From Sugiyamaella lignohabitans (lineage: Eukaryota > Ascomycota > Dipodascomycetes > Dipodascales > Trichomonascaceae): a stretch of 64,000 bases of DNA. The notes under the pieces were generated by a model. It was not told the DNA's origin and ran no database searches. It saw only the letters and a program-made list of their open reading frames with translations. The DNA lies in contig NC_031672.1 in the NCBI RefSeq assembly GCF_001640025.1, positions 1,798,001 through 1,862,000 on the forward strand, in the 5' to 3' direction. Numbering within the stretch: position 1 is the stretch's first letter; every line of letters begins with the position of its first letter. Position numbers and translations under genes: made by a program. Below, one piece after another: positions 28,581-40,800 of the stretch.

Positions 28581-30730
28581 TTATGTCATTCGGGGTCGTT
28601 TGGGCTGGCGGTGGGTGTGTGAAGAGGAATTATCTGGTCCGCATGGCGAAGGTGGCCGGTCTAGTAGTGTGGAGGATGTGGAGTTGACGGATGGAACTGG
28701 GGAGGAGGGCCGTTTCGCCGGTCGAGTGTATATGGGATCTAAGGCGTCGATGATAGAGATGCAAGACAATCGTACCCCGGGTGTGGTTTTGGCTATAAGT
28801 TTGTGGGTGTGCATGTTGTAGATGCGAATGCAATTGTCAACACCGGATGTTGTATAGATAGGAATGGTCGGTAAGTGCACTGATGTTGTAGCAGGTGTTG
28901 GTGCTGTTGTATTTTCTAGTTCGGAAGTTGTGACCTGTCTGTTGGAATCTTGTGCGATAGTTGCAGATTGAGGGGTTATAATGGATGTAGTGGTTGTGGT
29001 GACGGTATCTACTGTTATGTCAGCTTCTGGAAGAGAAGTGGTGGTTGCTGTTTCCGGCTCAAAAGTCGGCGATAGCGAAATCGTTTCGTTTGATAAACCA
29101 TCTATTGCAGCTGAAGTCACTGTGGACTGAGACGCTGTATCACTTGCATTCACCAACCGTGACTCCGAGTCCGAAAGTACTGGGGTTGAAGTTTCTAGTG
29201 GAGAAGGCAAGACGGAAGACGTAGCAGATGGTGGTTCTAATGAGTCTATTAAAGTGAAGTTGGACTCTTCGCCACCTTCTTGTTCAATGGCGCCATAGTC
29301 GTTGAATCCAACAATGTCTTCCTCTACTTCTCCATCACTGCTGCTCGAAGAACTGTCACTGTCGTTTTTATCTTCTTCCTCGCTGTCTATATCCATGTCA
29401 ACAGTTGCATCTCTCGTAACTCTACTACGAGTAACATGATTTATACCTCGTACTCGATCTGTTTGCTCATGTCCAGATGGTCTATTATCTCTTACCTCCT
29501 GTTGGTAATTTCCTGTTTCTGCTGCACAGACCCACGCTGTTCCCGGTGTACACTTATTAACTTGTTGAAACTGACCAGTCCGCGTGTTAATCATACCTAT
29601 TGTATCTTGACTGTTCGTATACAATATGCTATTGGCGCTGCCCAGACCGTAGCATAAGCTCGTTACCGGACTAGGGCCCACCTGGACATTAATTATTGCT
29701 CGAGAGCTGAACGCTGTATCATATATTCGGATTTCGCCATATTTTGTACCAACAGCCACCTTCCATCCCCGACCAATGGGTCTATCAAGGTCCAAAAACC
29801 GAATGTCACTGATCCATACAGGTACTCTGCTACCCCTTCCCGTGTACCAACTACTGCTACGGGCAGCTTTAGCATGCCACATTCTTCGCAGCATTCCGTG
29901 TGGGCCTGGATGTCCTATCGTTTGTAAAACTAGCTCGCGACATTCCATGAGTTCATAGGCTCTTTCAGGTGCCTGTCCTGGTAGAGGGAATGGGTAAACC
30001 CATGAAACTTCGAGCTCTCTATCTTTCCCGCCATAAGCTGCAATTCCTGACTGTCTTGGATGCAGTCGAAACACTGATATCGGTTCATAGACTGACTTAG
30101 AAGCTGTTAGAATAATTCTAGACAAGAAGCTATTTACTAGCAAATTGATATCAAAGTTCAATCCAAGAGAGAAGTACTCACACTAAGCCAATAACTGGAT
30201 TCAAGATTATTGTCTTCTAAATCCCGAATTATGAGGTTTCCTAAAAATGTACAAATGTATAAAAGGCCCGACACAAATTCTAATCCCACCACTGGATGGG
30301 TAAACGAATGAGATACTGGCTTCCATTCTTTGTGCAGTTGGTACGTATCAGCATCATACATCTGAACAAGTCCTCCGCGTCGTGCCACTACAATCTGTAA
30401 AACCATGCGTTAGGTAAAAGGAATCCATCTGGTCTCTTTAAGCAGAACCTACGTATTTCTTTTTATTTCGTAATTCAATAATGATCATTTTCTGGACATA
30501 AGATGCCCTGCTTTCATTCGCAAACTGAATTTCTTCAGGAGCCCCATCTCTGTCGAAGTTGAGAACTGACATATTGTTAGCACGATCAAATTTCTCATGG
30601 CTCGGTCCATGTAGTTTACAAGGCACCAACGGTCTATCAAAAATACAAACTCGAGTCACAAACACTCGTCTCGAAATAGCTACTTACCACTCAGACTACC
30701 AGTATCGATTGTCGCCGTAAGTATCTTCAT
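28581..30730 (-). CDS. NSA1: 60S ribosome biogenesis factor Nsa1 (WDR74 family)
   Basis: Nsa1 is a WD-repeat protein of early pre-60S particles. Four exons are proposed: 30730-30688, 30565-30453, 30394-30182 and 30095-28581, giving 627 residues. It starts MKILTATIDTGSLS. Propeller landmarks include QKMIIIELRNKKKY, ARRGGLVQMYDADTY, GWKVAVGTKYGEIRIYDT and IPIYTTSGVDNCIRIYNMHT. A long Ser/Thr-rich acidic insert (roughly residues 310-480) makes it longer than S. cerevisiae Nsa1 (463). Intron 3 seems to use an AAG acceptor (CTAACAGCTTCTAAG), because the nearer CAG lies too close to the branch site and breaks the frame. The C-terminus is basic (HRQPKRPRMT). Confidence 0.85.
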
Positions 30731-31658
30731 GGTGATAACGTGATAATGTGATAATTTGTAAATTGTGAGGCCAAACAAATATACAATTGGAGTTCTATCC
30801 CAGTGACAACGAAAAGTCACCACCTTAAGTGTTAAAACTCCGGTAGGAGCTAAAAAAAGAATAACCACAATAATCTAAGGGGTAATTGAGATATATGGTG
30901 ACCTGGGCAAGCTGCCCCTTGAAAAGCAGGATTTATAGCAACCGAAAATTTCGACTAGCACGTGTCACGCTGCCACCAGCATAAGCCAATTTGAATCACT
31001 TCTGCAAACGTCCTTAAGCCTGGTTCGTGAAAATATTCTTGACGTTGTCCCAGCAAAGTCTTGCACTAGAATGTAATTAAGTTTATATCTCAGAACTATG
31101 AACCTAAATTAATACCTATCTTATCGTGCATATAAGCCGTGCGAGATATTTTAATAACGCATACCGTAACGGCGATCACGCAGGGACTCATCCTGTCCAG
31201 TCTGTAATATTTTATTGTTAAGAATTCGCTTTTTTCACATATAAAGGTTTGAAGACTCTTTTTCGAGAGGAAAGAGGAGAGATATGTTGGGGTCGACTTT
31301 CGTTAATTTTAAGGGCCGAAATTGCAAAGTTGCCAGCCTGGTTGGACTATTGACGCTAAGCTCTTTTTTTTTTGTTACTTTTCTATTTTGAAAAATCACT
31401 CAAAATGGCAATCTCATGGTGGCAGTGTTGGATGTCTCGATCTTCTGATCCCTTGTGTTAGTCAGCTCGTTCAATTGAAAGATATCGCTCATTTAACCAG
31501 AGACCAGGTTCACGGTTGACTTGTGTGCGGCTAATTTTCACGTCTCACAGATTCCATAGCAGCAGAAATATATCGCATCGCAGATACTACAGAATAATCT
31601 GCTGCAGAATTCACCTACTTTCTGTTTATATATTTATTGTTGGGGATTGGATTTAACC
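30731..31658. other. Divergent promoter region of NSA1 and PRP21
   Basis: No gene or GC palindrome is seen in these 928 bases. They are AT-rich with short T tracts (31362-31372). Confidence 0.5.
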
Positions 31659-33263
31659 ATGCCCGAGTCAACAAAATCAGATTTGGCTTCAGCATCGCCA
31701 CAAACAGCTCAGGGAGCTGATAAAGACTCTGGAAATGGCGCAGAAGCCAGTTCTTCGAATGGCGCTCCCGCAGGAACTATTATCCCACCTCCAGATGTCC
31801 GAGCAGTTGTGGAAAAGACAGTAGACTACATTGCTCGTAGAGGTGATGCATTTTTAGAAAGAATCAGGAACAGTAATGACAGTGCGAGGTTTAGTTTTGT
31901 CAAAGAAAATGATCCTTACTATAACTACTATAACTGGAGACTGGAGCAGCACAAATCCGGTCAAGTCAAGGCTCAAACTTCCAATGGAAAAGATGGTGAT
32001 TCAACAGAAGATTCTGGTTCTACGGTTGCTACTAAATCAACAACTCCAAAAGAACCGTATAAATTCGAATTTTCGACACCACTTCCGCCTATTTCAGCAC
32101 AAGATCTTGAAATTATCAAGATAACTGCTCGATATGCTGCTAAAGCTGGTAAACAGTTTATTACATCTCTTTCTCATAAAGAGAGGTCGAATTTCCAATA
32201 TGATTTTCTTAAGCCAACGCATTCACTTTATCCATTATTCACAGGTTTAATAGACCAGTACCGACTTGTCATGAACCCAACTGAAGAATTAAAATCCCGT
32301 ATCAGTGCTGGCGCTGTCAACAAATATCAAGTACTTGAAAATGCGAAACAGAGGGCTGAATACTTGGCTTATCAAGAAGAACATAACAAGAAAACAGCTG
32401 AAGAAGCTGAGAAAGAGAGAATTGCATATGCCCAGATTGACTGGCATGACTTCACTGTCGTCGAGACCATCCTTTTCACCCAGGCTGATCTTGACACAGA
32501 GTTGCCACCTCCAATCACTCTTTCTCAACTTCAGTTTGCTTCTCTTGAACAGAAAAGAACCGGCAAATATCGCATCGAAGAAGCTGCTCCTGACTACGTT
32601 CCCGAACCTCCAACCAATCCGGTTAATAATAAATCCAGACCCAGTCCTCCTCCTACGACAGAAGACGACAAAACCAAATCAATCACTGTACCAGGTGTGG
32701 GCACCATCGACCTGTCATCCATTCCTGGTCTCAGTACGAACACAGACTCGGACTCTACAAACATATCTACAACACCAGCTGCCCGTCCTACTCCTCCTGC
32801 CTCTGCTCCTGTTCCCGGTATGAAAATCCGACCTGCTGGTGCAAGTGTGAGAACCAGACTACTGAACAAAAAAGAAGAGCCTACCATTCAATCCCCCTAT
32901 ACAGGAGAAGCAATTCCCCAATCGAAATATGACGAGCATATGCGTATCATGAGTCTCGATCCACAATGGAAAGAGCAACGTGCTATTGAACAGGAACGTC
33001 AGTCCACAACCAACCTTTCTACAAGCGAAGTGAGCATAAATCTCAAACGGTTTGCCAGCAGTCGTAGCGATCTTTTCGACACTGATAATGTGCCCCAAAC
33101 CGAGGAAGAACGTGACCGTATCAAACGTGCTGCTCGCGAACCCCAGTGGGACGGCCGCCAATCCACTAAACAGGCTGCTATCTCTCAGGCTGATGCTAAT
33201 CGTGCTGCCGACGAACGTGATCGCAGAAACAAATCTTCTTCCCATAGACGCGGTGGTCCTTAA
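31659..33263 (+). CDS. PRP21: Splicing factor 3a subunit 1 (SF3A1/Prp21)
   Basis: This U2 snRNP subunit acts in prespliceosome assembly. I chose the ATG at 31659 (MPESTKSDLASASP), giving 534 residues; the frame is open 12 bases further up without an ATG. Two SURP domains are visible: about 50-97 (VEKTVDYIARRGDAFLERI to YYNWRLEQHK) and about 149-203 (ITARYAAKAGKQFITSL to FTGLIDQYRLV). The middle and C-terminal parts match SF3A1 (DWHDFTVVETILF, MKIRPAGASVRTRLLNKKEE). The C-terminal ubiquitin-like domain of animal SF3A1 is absent, as in yeast Prp21. Its partner PRP11 is at 8.3-9.0 kb. Confidence 0.93.
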   Translation: MPESTKSDLASASPQTAQGADKDSGNGAEASSSNGAPAGTIIPPPDVRAVVEKTVDYIARRGDAFLERIRNSNDSARFSFVKENDPYYNYYNWRLEQHKSGQVKAQTSNGKDGDSTEDSGSTVATKSTTPKEPYKFEFSTPLPPISAQDLEIIKITARYAAKAGKQFITSLSHKERSNFQYDFLKPTHSLYPLFTGLIDQYRLVMNPTEELKSRISAGAVNKYQVLENAKQRAEYLAYQEEHNKKTAEEAEKERIAYAQIDWHDFTVVETILFTQADLDTELPPPITLSQLQFASLEQKRTGKYRIEEAAPDYVPEPPTNPVNNKSRPSPPPTTEDDKTKSITVPGVGTIDLSSIPGLSTNTDSDSTNISTTPAARPTPPASAPVPGMKIRPAGASVRTRLLNKKEEPTIQSPYTGEAIPQSKYDEHMRIMSLDPQWKEQRAIEQERQSTTNLSTSEVSINLKRFASSRSDLFDTDNVPQTEEERDRIKRAAREPQWDGRQSTKQAAISQADANRAADERDRRNKSSSHRRGGP

Positions 33264-33300
33264 TTAAATTATTTACAATTACTTCTCTATCCCGGTCATC

Positions 33301-33361
33301 TGCCTCCGGCGGCTGGGGCTCCGCCCCAGACCCCATGGCTCCTCTCGCTTCGCTCGAGTCG
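33301..33361 (+). repeat. GC palindrome 13 (single arm)
   Basis: This intact 61-bp arm begins 37 bp after the PRP21 stop codon, between convergent PRP21 and SGT2. Confidence 0.95.
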
Positions 33362-33946
33362 TGAGTCGACTGTCCCTCAATTTGAATATTCGGATTAGAG
33401 CAATTCAGATGTAATTCACAGTCGCTATAATTGGTTCTTCTGTGAAGAATGACTCCGGAGGAGTATAATCAGATTCATGCTTGACCAGTATGGGCAGAGC
33501 CCAGTCTGGAAACATGTCAACTGATACTGCTTTCAAACTCGTAGTCAAACTTTCCTGTTTTATGAGCCTCAGATAGTTAAATTTGTGAATGGGGTTCTAC
33601 ACTGAGCAGATTCGCGACCCTATAATTGATTCCATCGAGCCATCCCGAGAGATGGCTGGCCCGGAACCGCGGGTGCAAATACCGCATATTCAGATTTGCA
33701 GAATTTATAACTTCATCAACGGCAGAACAGGAAATTATCACCATTAGTTCGCTAGCAAAGTATTGTCAGTATCGTCGAGTCTGATTGGAGTGTTAATTCA
33801 TAAAATTGTCATTAGGATTTCATAACAGATAGTTAGTTGGTCTTGTGTATGGTATGCATGTAGAAAAGGAACCCATCCCATTTACCTGGTCAAATTCAAA
33901 ATTGGGGGAAAAAGGAGGCAAAAAATTGATTCTAAGCCAATCTAAT
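33362..33946. other. Intergenic region between convergent PRP21 and SGT2
   Basis: No gene is seen in this 3' flanking sequence. Confidence 0.4.
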
Positions 33947-35077
33947 CTATTCAGAGCCAGCGTTGCCACCCGAGCCAGCTCCACCCATAAAATTACGGGC
34001 CATATCTTGCAAAGAAGGATCAGACATGAGCTCACTCAGGTTTGGCATTTGACCGCTCTGAGCTCTTTCACGCATTCTTTGAAGAGAGGGGTTATTCATG
34101 AGTCCAGCAAGAGCAGATGGGTTCGACATGAGGTTTTGTGCCATTTGGCTGATAGTAGGATCACTCATAAGCTGACTGAGATTGGGCATACCGCCGCCAC
34201 CGCCAAACATATTGCCAAGAGCCGAAAGATCAGGCAGACCACCGGCACCAGCACTGGCACTGGCTCCACCAGCAGAGGCTGTGGCAGCTGATGAGGCATC
34301 AACCGATCTTGAATTTGACGTGGAGTCTGAAGATCCGCCAGGAACTGAAGCTTCAAGCTCTTCCTCAACTCTCTTTTTAGCAGTCTCATAACCCTTCTTC
34401 ATACCATCACTAGGAGAATCACCCTCGCTCTTGATACCGTTAGCATATGCTTCCATAGCACCTTGAGCATCGCCTAGACTATATAAAGCCAGACCAAGTC
34501 TAGAATATGCCTTGGAATAGGTGGGATCAATCTCAAGAGCCTTTCTAGCATCATCTGCAGCCTCGGTAGATTTCCTCAGTGAGCTGTAAGCAGCTGATCT
34601 GTTTGAAAAATATACCGCATTACGAGGTTCTTTGGCAATTGCTTTAGTATAAGCCTCGACTGCTTCCTCGAATTTCTGTTGAGCCATGAATCGGTTACCT
34701 TCAACCTTCAACTTTTGAGCTTCTTTCAAGTCCTCTTCAGAAGGTGTGGATGGAGACGAACTGGACACCGAAACTGAGATAGGTGTTCCATCCTTAGAAG
34801 AAGCTGCCGCCGCCACACTGACACCTCCAGGACCTTTATTTGTGCTAGTAGTAGCTGAAACACCTGATTGAAACTTTTCAACAATCGAAGTTAACGACTC
34901 ATCTCCGAGAAGTTCTTTCTTATCGTCGAGGCTGACGTTAAATACCTCGGAAACGCATTCTAAAGCCACTTGAACTGAATCAGCATCTTCTGAAGAAACT
35001 GTGCCATTGGCAATGGACTTTGTCAAAAAATCAAGAATACCAACCGCAACAGTGCGACTCGTTTTGCTGGATGACAT
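33947..35077 (-). CDS. SGT2: Sgt2/SGTA co-chaperone of the GET pathway
   Basis: Sgt2 captures tail-anchored membrane proteins and passes them to Get3 via Get4/Get5. The ATG at 35077 (MSSSKTSRTVAVGILDFLTK) gives 376 residues; the frame is open upstream but has no earlier ATG. An N-terminal dimerization domain (about 1-65) is followed by three TPR repeats (about 119-220: AQKLKVEGNRFMAQQKFEEA, YFSNRSAAYSSLRK, YSRLGLALYSLGDAQGAMEA). The C-terminal domain is Gly/Met/Asn-rich with repeated MPNLSQLMSDP, SNPSALAGLMNNP and MPNLSELMSDP motifs, which form the substrate-binding groove in this family. Confidence 0.95.
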   Translation of the reverse strand: MSSSKTSRTVAVGILDFLTKSIANGTVSSEDADSVQVALECVSEVFNVSLDDKKELLGDESLTSIVEKFQSGVSATTSTNKGPGGVSVAAAASSKDGTPISVSVSSSSPSTPSEEDLKEAQKLKVEGNRFMAQQKFEEAVEAYTKAIAKEPRNAVYFSNRSAAYSSLRKSTEAADDARKALEIDPTYSKAYSRLGLALYSLGDAQGAMEAYANGIKSEGDSPSDGMKKGYETAKKRVEEELEASVPGGSSDSTSNSRSVDASSAATASAGGASASAGAGGLPDLSALGNMFGGGGGMPNLSQLMSDPTISQMAQNLMSNPSALAGLMNNPSLQRMRERAQSGQMPNLSELMSDPSLQDMARNFMGGAGSGGNAGSE

Positions 35078-35828
35078 CCTGTAATTTCTATATTCTGTAT
35101 GGATGGAAGGATAAATAACTTGCCAAGTTTTCAAAACGCAGATGTGGTCTATTTTATAGGCACATGCACTTTCCCCCTACCATGCTTCTCAACTGTTCTA
35201 TTTGATTGGAGTTTAGGGTTTTCCCATCTCTAGTGGCTCTTCACCCCGCAACTTGCATACTCAGGGGGATCAACCTGTAGTCCTGGCGGGGTCTATGAGG
35301 GGGGTCTTGGTGGGGCTCCAAGCGGAGGGGTATTCTCTCGAACCAGGGGTAAATTATTTTTTGATGGGTGTTTGCCTCCGGTGGCTGGGGCGTTGCCTCA
35401 GACTTCTTTGCTCTTCTCGCTTCGTTCAACTCGGTCGTAAAAGATTATTCGCTTACCCGAGGTAGTCGTATTAATCTCCCTCTGCTATCAACCCAAACAT
35501 AACCCATTTTCTTTCTCTTTATAGATAGTTATATAAGTGTGTGTTTGGACTTCAAATTCTGATTCTCTTACTTTCGTGAAGGGGATTAAACAGCATTTTT
35601 TTGTTAAATTTCTATTTTTTTTTTGGTACCATTTACATATTCTTCAGATTCTCGCTTTGTGATGCTAAACTGACACTCGCATAATTAGCTACTGGTCACT
35701 GAAAAGACTTCAATTGATTTCCAAAACTTTTTGCTTTCACGAGAAGGGAAATAACAAATATCAGAACAAAAGAAAATGACTATTAGTGAATATTGGATAA
35801 AGAATAAAAGATATAAATAAAATAAAAA
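35078..35828. other. Intergenic region between SGT2 promoter and fasciclin gene 3' end
   Basis: It contains one decayed GC palindrome arm (35373-35433). No gene is seen. Confidence 0.4.
35373..35433 (+). repeat. GC palindrome 14 (single decayed arm)
   Basis: The arm still has the 61-bp length (TGCCTCCGGTGGCTGGGGC to CAACTCG) but carries many C-to-T type changes, and one hairpin pair is broken (GGGGC versus GCCTC). It looks like the oldest copy here. Confidence 0.8.
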
Positions 35829-36542
35829 CTATGGTCGGCTGAGAGACCCATCAAGGACCCAGATAGCTCCGTTATCGACTTGCTTGACTTGAGTAACATT
35901 CACGACGATTGGCGACTCTTGGTCCGAGCTTCCAATGGTAACTGTAAAAACTTTGTCATCAGGTGATTCAACAGACTGGCGTTTAACTATCAGGTCATCT
36001 CCACTCTCGGCAAGAAGATGAAACTCGTCATCATCAGTAGACAGAATTCGGTCTTTACTGGTGGCATCGTTCTCATCACCACTTCGGACAAGGTTCAAAT
36101 GGTGGGCAATAAATGACATGACATTATGTCTTGCAATCCTGTCTTTTTCTTCCTCGGGTGTATTATGGTCATTGCTCACAGGAGTGGGGAATTCCCATGG
36201 TTTGGATGATAATGATGAAATAGCAGCGTTGGATGGTGCGAGAACCAACGAGAATTCACTGTTATCGTTGAATCGAGCTTCAAGAGAAGCAAAGTCACGA
36301 ACATATGAGGCGAAAATGGAAATGTCCCGGTTGACTGCTAGCTGCGTTCTCAGCAGAGTAGGTCCGGCTTGAGGTGACTCTCCATTTGGCATGTCTTCAA
36401 CAATCTGGGGTGTAGGAAAGTCTTGGAACAACAGAGGATGGGCAACAACGTCCTTTTTAGAAGCAGCAGGTTCACTGACTACAAGTGCAGCAGATACAGC
36501 GATGGAGAGCAGACCACAAGCAATATATGAAGCACGTTTCAT
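35829..36542 (-). CDS. Secretory fasciclin (FAS1) domain protein
   Basis: The 237-residue protein has a signal peptide (MKRASYIACGLLSIAVSAAL) and one FAS1-type domain (about 65-235): RDISIFASYVRDF, FSLVLAPSNAAISSL, VMSFIAHHLNL and, at the end, VNVTQVKQVDNGAIWVLDGSL, the H2-like motif of the family. The class includes the vacuolar yeast protein YDR262W. The function is unknown; roles in adhesion or vacuole are suggested for relatives. It has one or two N-glycosylation sites and no clear membrane anchor at the C-terminus. Confidence 0.8.
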   Translation of the reverse strand: MKRASYIACGLLSIAVSAALVVSEPAASKKDVVAHPLLFQDFPTPQIVEDMPNGESPQAGPTLLRTQLAVNRDISIFASYVRDFASLEARFNDNSEFSLVLAPSNAAISSLSSKPWEFPTPVSNDHNTPEEEKDRIARHNVMSFIAHHLNLVRSGDENDATSKDRILSTDDDEFHLLAESGDDLIVKRQSVESPDDKVFTVTIGSSDQESPIVVNVTQVKQVDNGAIWVLDGSLSRP

Positions 36543-37869
36543 GAGAGCGGTTCAGTAATTAAAGAATCAGTGGCAACACAGGCACTGGTACCAACTATGG
36601 TTCAATACCAGAAGTAAGCAACAGTACGTAAAAAAAAAACCCAACTAGTTCAAAACACTAGAAGGAAATAATAAAAAGACAAGTAGTGACTAGAAAGTCG
36701 AGAAACAAATTGATATTTCAATAGAAAAAATACCGTCTCGATGATGGAACCTCGAAGTGGGACCTGTCGTGCGGCCAGGTATTTTATTTCAAAGAAAAGG
36801 TAGCTGAAATTAGCAGAAATGCGAATCTAACAGCCAGTTTTTGATAAGATAAGCCCAATTAAGCAAACAATTCAACTGAAATGCAGATGATCAAGCGGGT
36901 AGAAGCAGCAGGTTTGGTGCGAAGCAGCAAAATCAGGCGGCAGAATTATTATCATTCTCTGCTCATCTGCACCTGATCATCTGCGTCTGTGAACTCTATG
37001 CTGCGACTCGGCTGCACCATCCGGCTCCCTACGGAACGACGAGCCGAAGGGTAAGATCATCACGTGACACTATAAACCTGAATCCTTTGAAACTTCGACT
37101 CAGATGGTATAGATACTGGTCTATAAATTCATAAATATAAAGAGAAGACTCTAGATATTGAGTATGATAGACTGGAATAACTTATAAGCTCGAGCAGGGT
37201 GCACAAAACGGCCTGAGGCGTGATCTTACGCCCGTTATCAGCAGAACGAGACCCACTTATAACCGATTCGGCTCTGAGTGGTCCCCGTCCCAACGCTTGC
37301 TTCTCGTACCCACCAAAAAATGTCAAGTATCTTATGAGCCGGTTAGAATCAAAAAAGACGTAATAGGAGATTCAATTGGGTTTAAAAACTAGAACGAGTG
37401 TACACTCTTGATACCGTCCAGGAAGGTGGGGCGTGCGGCGCGCGGCGTTGGACCTGTTTCATCGAGGTGCTTGTTTGATAAGGGTATATGATTTTGTTCG
37501 GTTTGATTGTGTTATTCTAAACGTTTTGATATTTCTGTTTCTTTTTTGATTTTTTTTGTTGGTAGGTGTGGAGCTCGCGAATAAATGGGCTTAATACGTT
37601 GTTAATCGCAGCGACATCCTGTTTAGGGTCCAGATTCGTTTGATTTATTTTCGACTGTGAAAGTTAGTGAAGATAGCAACACGGAAGAGGATAAGCAAGC
37701 ACGCGAGCAGTAGCGACATTTGGATTTTGAAAGTTTTGTTAATTGGTTGATTTTTTTTGGTTTGATTTGTTCTGTATACGTTGATGAACCTGTTGTTGAA
37801 TCAGATGTGGGATTTATATTGAAAAAAAAAAATTCTAAATATCATCAATCAAGTTTCAAATATATCGAC
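36543..37869. other. Divergent promoter region of the fasciclin and LSD1-like genes
   Basis: No gene is seen in 1,327 bases. Bases 36890-37050 are rich in AGCAG and GATCA repeats, and 37430-37450 is a short GC-rich run (GGCGCGCGGCG). The frame of the LSD1-like gene is open from 37720 but lacks an ATG before 37870. Confidence 0.5.
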
Positions 37870-40800
37870 ATGGACCGCAGGCGGATAGCGTTGGGGCTCC
37901 AACAAGGGCTTGGTTTCGAGCCAGAATTCAACGGGTTACAAAATACCTCGAGGGGAATGCCAGTTAATGAATCTGGTCAATCTACAAATGCTGTTGGTAT
38001 GGTTCCATCGGGAAATATTGGTAGCAATGGCCAGTTTTTGAGGAGGTCATCAAGGAAGTCTATGTCTCGTGGCAGCCTTGGCTCAGGATCAGGGGCTGGT
38101 TCCGCCGGTAATGGGGTCATAGGACCAAGTAGTTTTGACACTGATCTAAATTTTGCAGACGACGGAATTTACCTCAGTGATTTAGAAATGGCTAATATCA
38201 CTTCAGAACTAGAAGAAAGTGAGAATCGTCGACAAGCTGGTGTAGGTGTTGGTAGACCCTCTCCGCTCGACCGGAATGGCTTAGAAATGGCAATGAGTCT
38301 TGGTCAACAGGGGCCCATAACTCGAGGAAGAGCATCTATCTCTCGATCGAATGCAAATTCTTCTCAATACTTGGATACTACTGGTAGTGGAAGAATGTCC
38401 ATTGACAGGTTAGAATCACCTGATACTCAACCAGTTACTTCTCAGCCCCTGTGGTCTTTATCATATGATCCTGTTACAACACTTGATAACAGCAGCCGAA
38501 GATCATTTGGTCGGACAAGTGATAGCAGTGCTAGTGGCTCGAGAGTGCAACCTATTATCGGCGGCAGTGGTGGTGCTGTTTCTGGCGGCCGTAGTAACTC
38601 TGGAGGTGAGAACTTGACCCGTGCGTCTGGAGGAAGTGTTTCTAATACACCTGGTGGTGGCCATGAAACAGATTCGTCAAATGATGAGTTTCTGTCCTTT
38701 GCTGGGGAATCTCAGCAGCAACGAAGGTCACTTCTGTTACAGCAACAGATGACTCCTTATGATAACCAGCCTCAACAAATACGTTTTCCCACGTCGAACT
38801 CTGTTATGAACTACGACCAACCTAGGGGTCGCTCAAGAGTGAGTAACTCGTCAATGGCCCAACAGCAACAGCAGCAGCAACAGCAGCAACAAAGACAGCA
38901 AAATGCTTTACTTCAGCAGCTTGATCCATTACAATCACATATGCCACATCAGTCTTTAACTCAGTCCCATCTACAAAACCAGAACCAGAGGATTGTTCAA
39001 CCACAGTACCAACGAGTTCAACCTTTAATATCTGTGCCTGTAAGGTCGTCATCTGTTGATTCCCGAAATCAGAGACCTCATAATATGATATCAGCTGGTC
39101 ATATCCACCAGCGACAACCTAGATACCCTTCTCATCCTCACACTGAGCAACACTCCCACTCGACTCCATATTATGACAGGGAAGGATCTGGGTCTGGCGA
39201 CGAGCAAACCCAGCAAGTTCGCCCCGAAGACCCTATTTCTATTAGACGGAAAAAGTACAAGCCCAAGTCATCTATACCTCCGGATCTTAGTAGCTCGAAC
39301 TATGCTGAACAATGTGCAGCAGCAGCCATCTCTTCACGACTTAATCCCTACCGATTACATGTTGATGAGTATAATATTCTGCGATCTCATTTGAGCTACG
39401 TACATGTCACTACTTATCTGAACATTCGTAATGGAATCCTTCGATTATGGCTTTCGAACCCAATTGTCAAGGTGACTATGTTCGAGGCAGCAGGATGCGC
39501 GAGAGATGAGCGATTTTATGGACTTGCTGAATTTGCGTATGAATGGCTCGTTCGAAATGGCTATATTAATTTTGGCTGTTTAGAGTACCCACTAAGTAAC
39601 ATCGAGCAATCTGTGGACTACGAACATCCTTTGAAACCTCGACCTACCATTGTTATTATTGGAGCGGGTATTGCTGGTTTAGGATGTGCTCGCCAGCTTG
39701 ATAGTTTGCTTAATAGATACGCTCAGAACTTCACTGGTGAGTACGAAGACATCCCTCGAATTATTGTGTTAGAAGGTAGAAGACGAATCGGAGGGCGTAT
39801 ATACTCCGCCCCACTTAAAAGCGATCATAATTGCATGGTTGATCTCGGCGCACAAATTATCATGGGTTATGGTGATGGTAACCCACTTGGAGTTCTAGTT
39901 CGTCGGCAGCTGGGTCTTCCTATTCTGCCAATGGACCCACCTTCCGGTTTATGCGACAGTGTCAACAATGAACAGGTACCTGAAGAAATAGAAGACAGAG
40001 CCCATAGATTATACGGGCATTTGCTAAAAAAGATGGCTCAGTTCAAGAACGGTATGCCTGAACCAAGTACTGTTCAGGGTGATGAGGTACTGATGAATGC
40101 AGCTAAGGACCCTAGTACCCGAGACGAATTCCAGGAAAGCCAAACAATTGCAAAATTAGAGGAAAACGGCGAATTACCTAAACCATATGAGGATCCTGGA
40201 TTTATTGACGAGGGCAGTAAATATGGAACTGATGAACAAGAAACACAGGAAGAGTTCAAATTTCTAAAAAGCATTGGAATTGATTCAAAAAAGATATCAT
40301 CTCGCAAGACGATTCATGTTGCACCTGAACCTCAAGGCGAAATGTACCCGTCTCTCGGTGAGACTTTGACTGGTCTCCTTGGTCAACTCAACGAACTGGC
40401 TCAACTGACTCCTCAAGATATCCGTCTTGTTAATTGGTATCTCGCTAATCTCGAATACTCTACAGGAACTAATTTGAATAATTTGAGTCTTTCCAGTTGG
40501 AATCAAGACGATGGACATGATTTTTCGGGCCGCCACTCGGTGATTCGTAACGGATACATGTCTCTTCCGCGTGGTCTATACGTTTACCCAGAGAAACTTG
40601 ACGTAAGATTTAAAACCAGTGTGAAAGTGATTGAGTATCATGACGACTACTCAGATGTGTTCTTGGAAAATGGTGAAAAGATTCAAGCTGACAGAGTTAT
40701 TGTAACTGTGCCGCTAGGTATTTTAAAGGATAGAACGATCCAGTTTATTCCAGACTTGCCTCAATGGAAAACTGATAGTATTGAGCGATTGGGATTTGGT

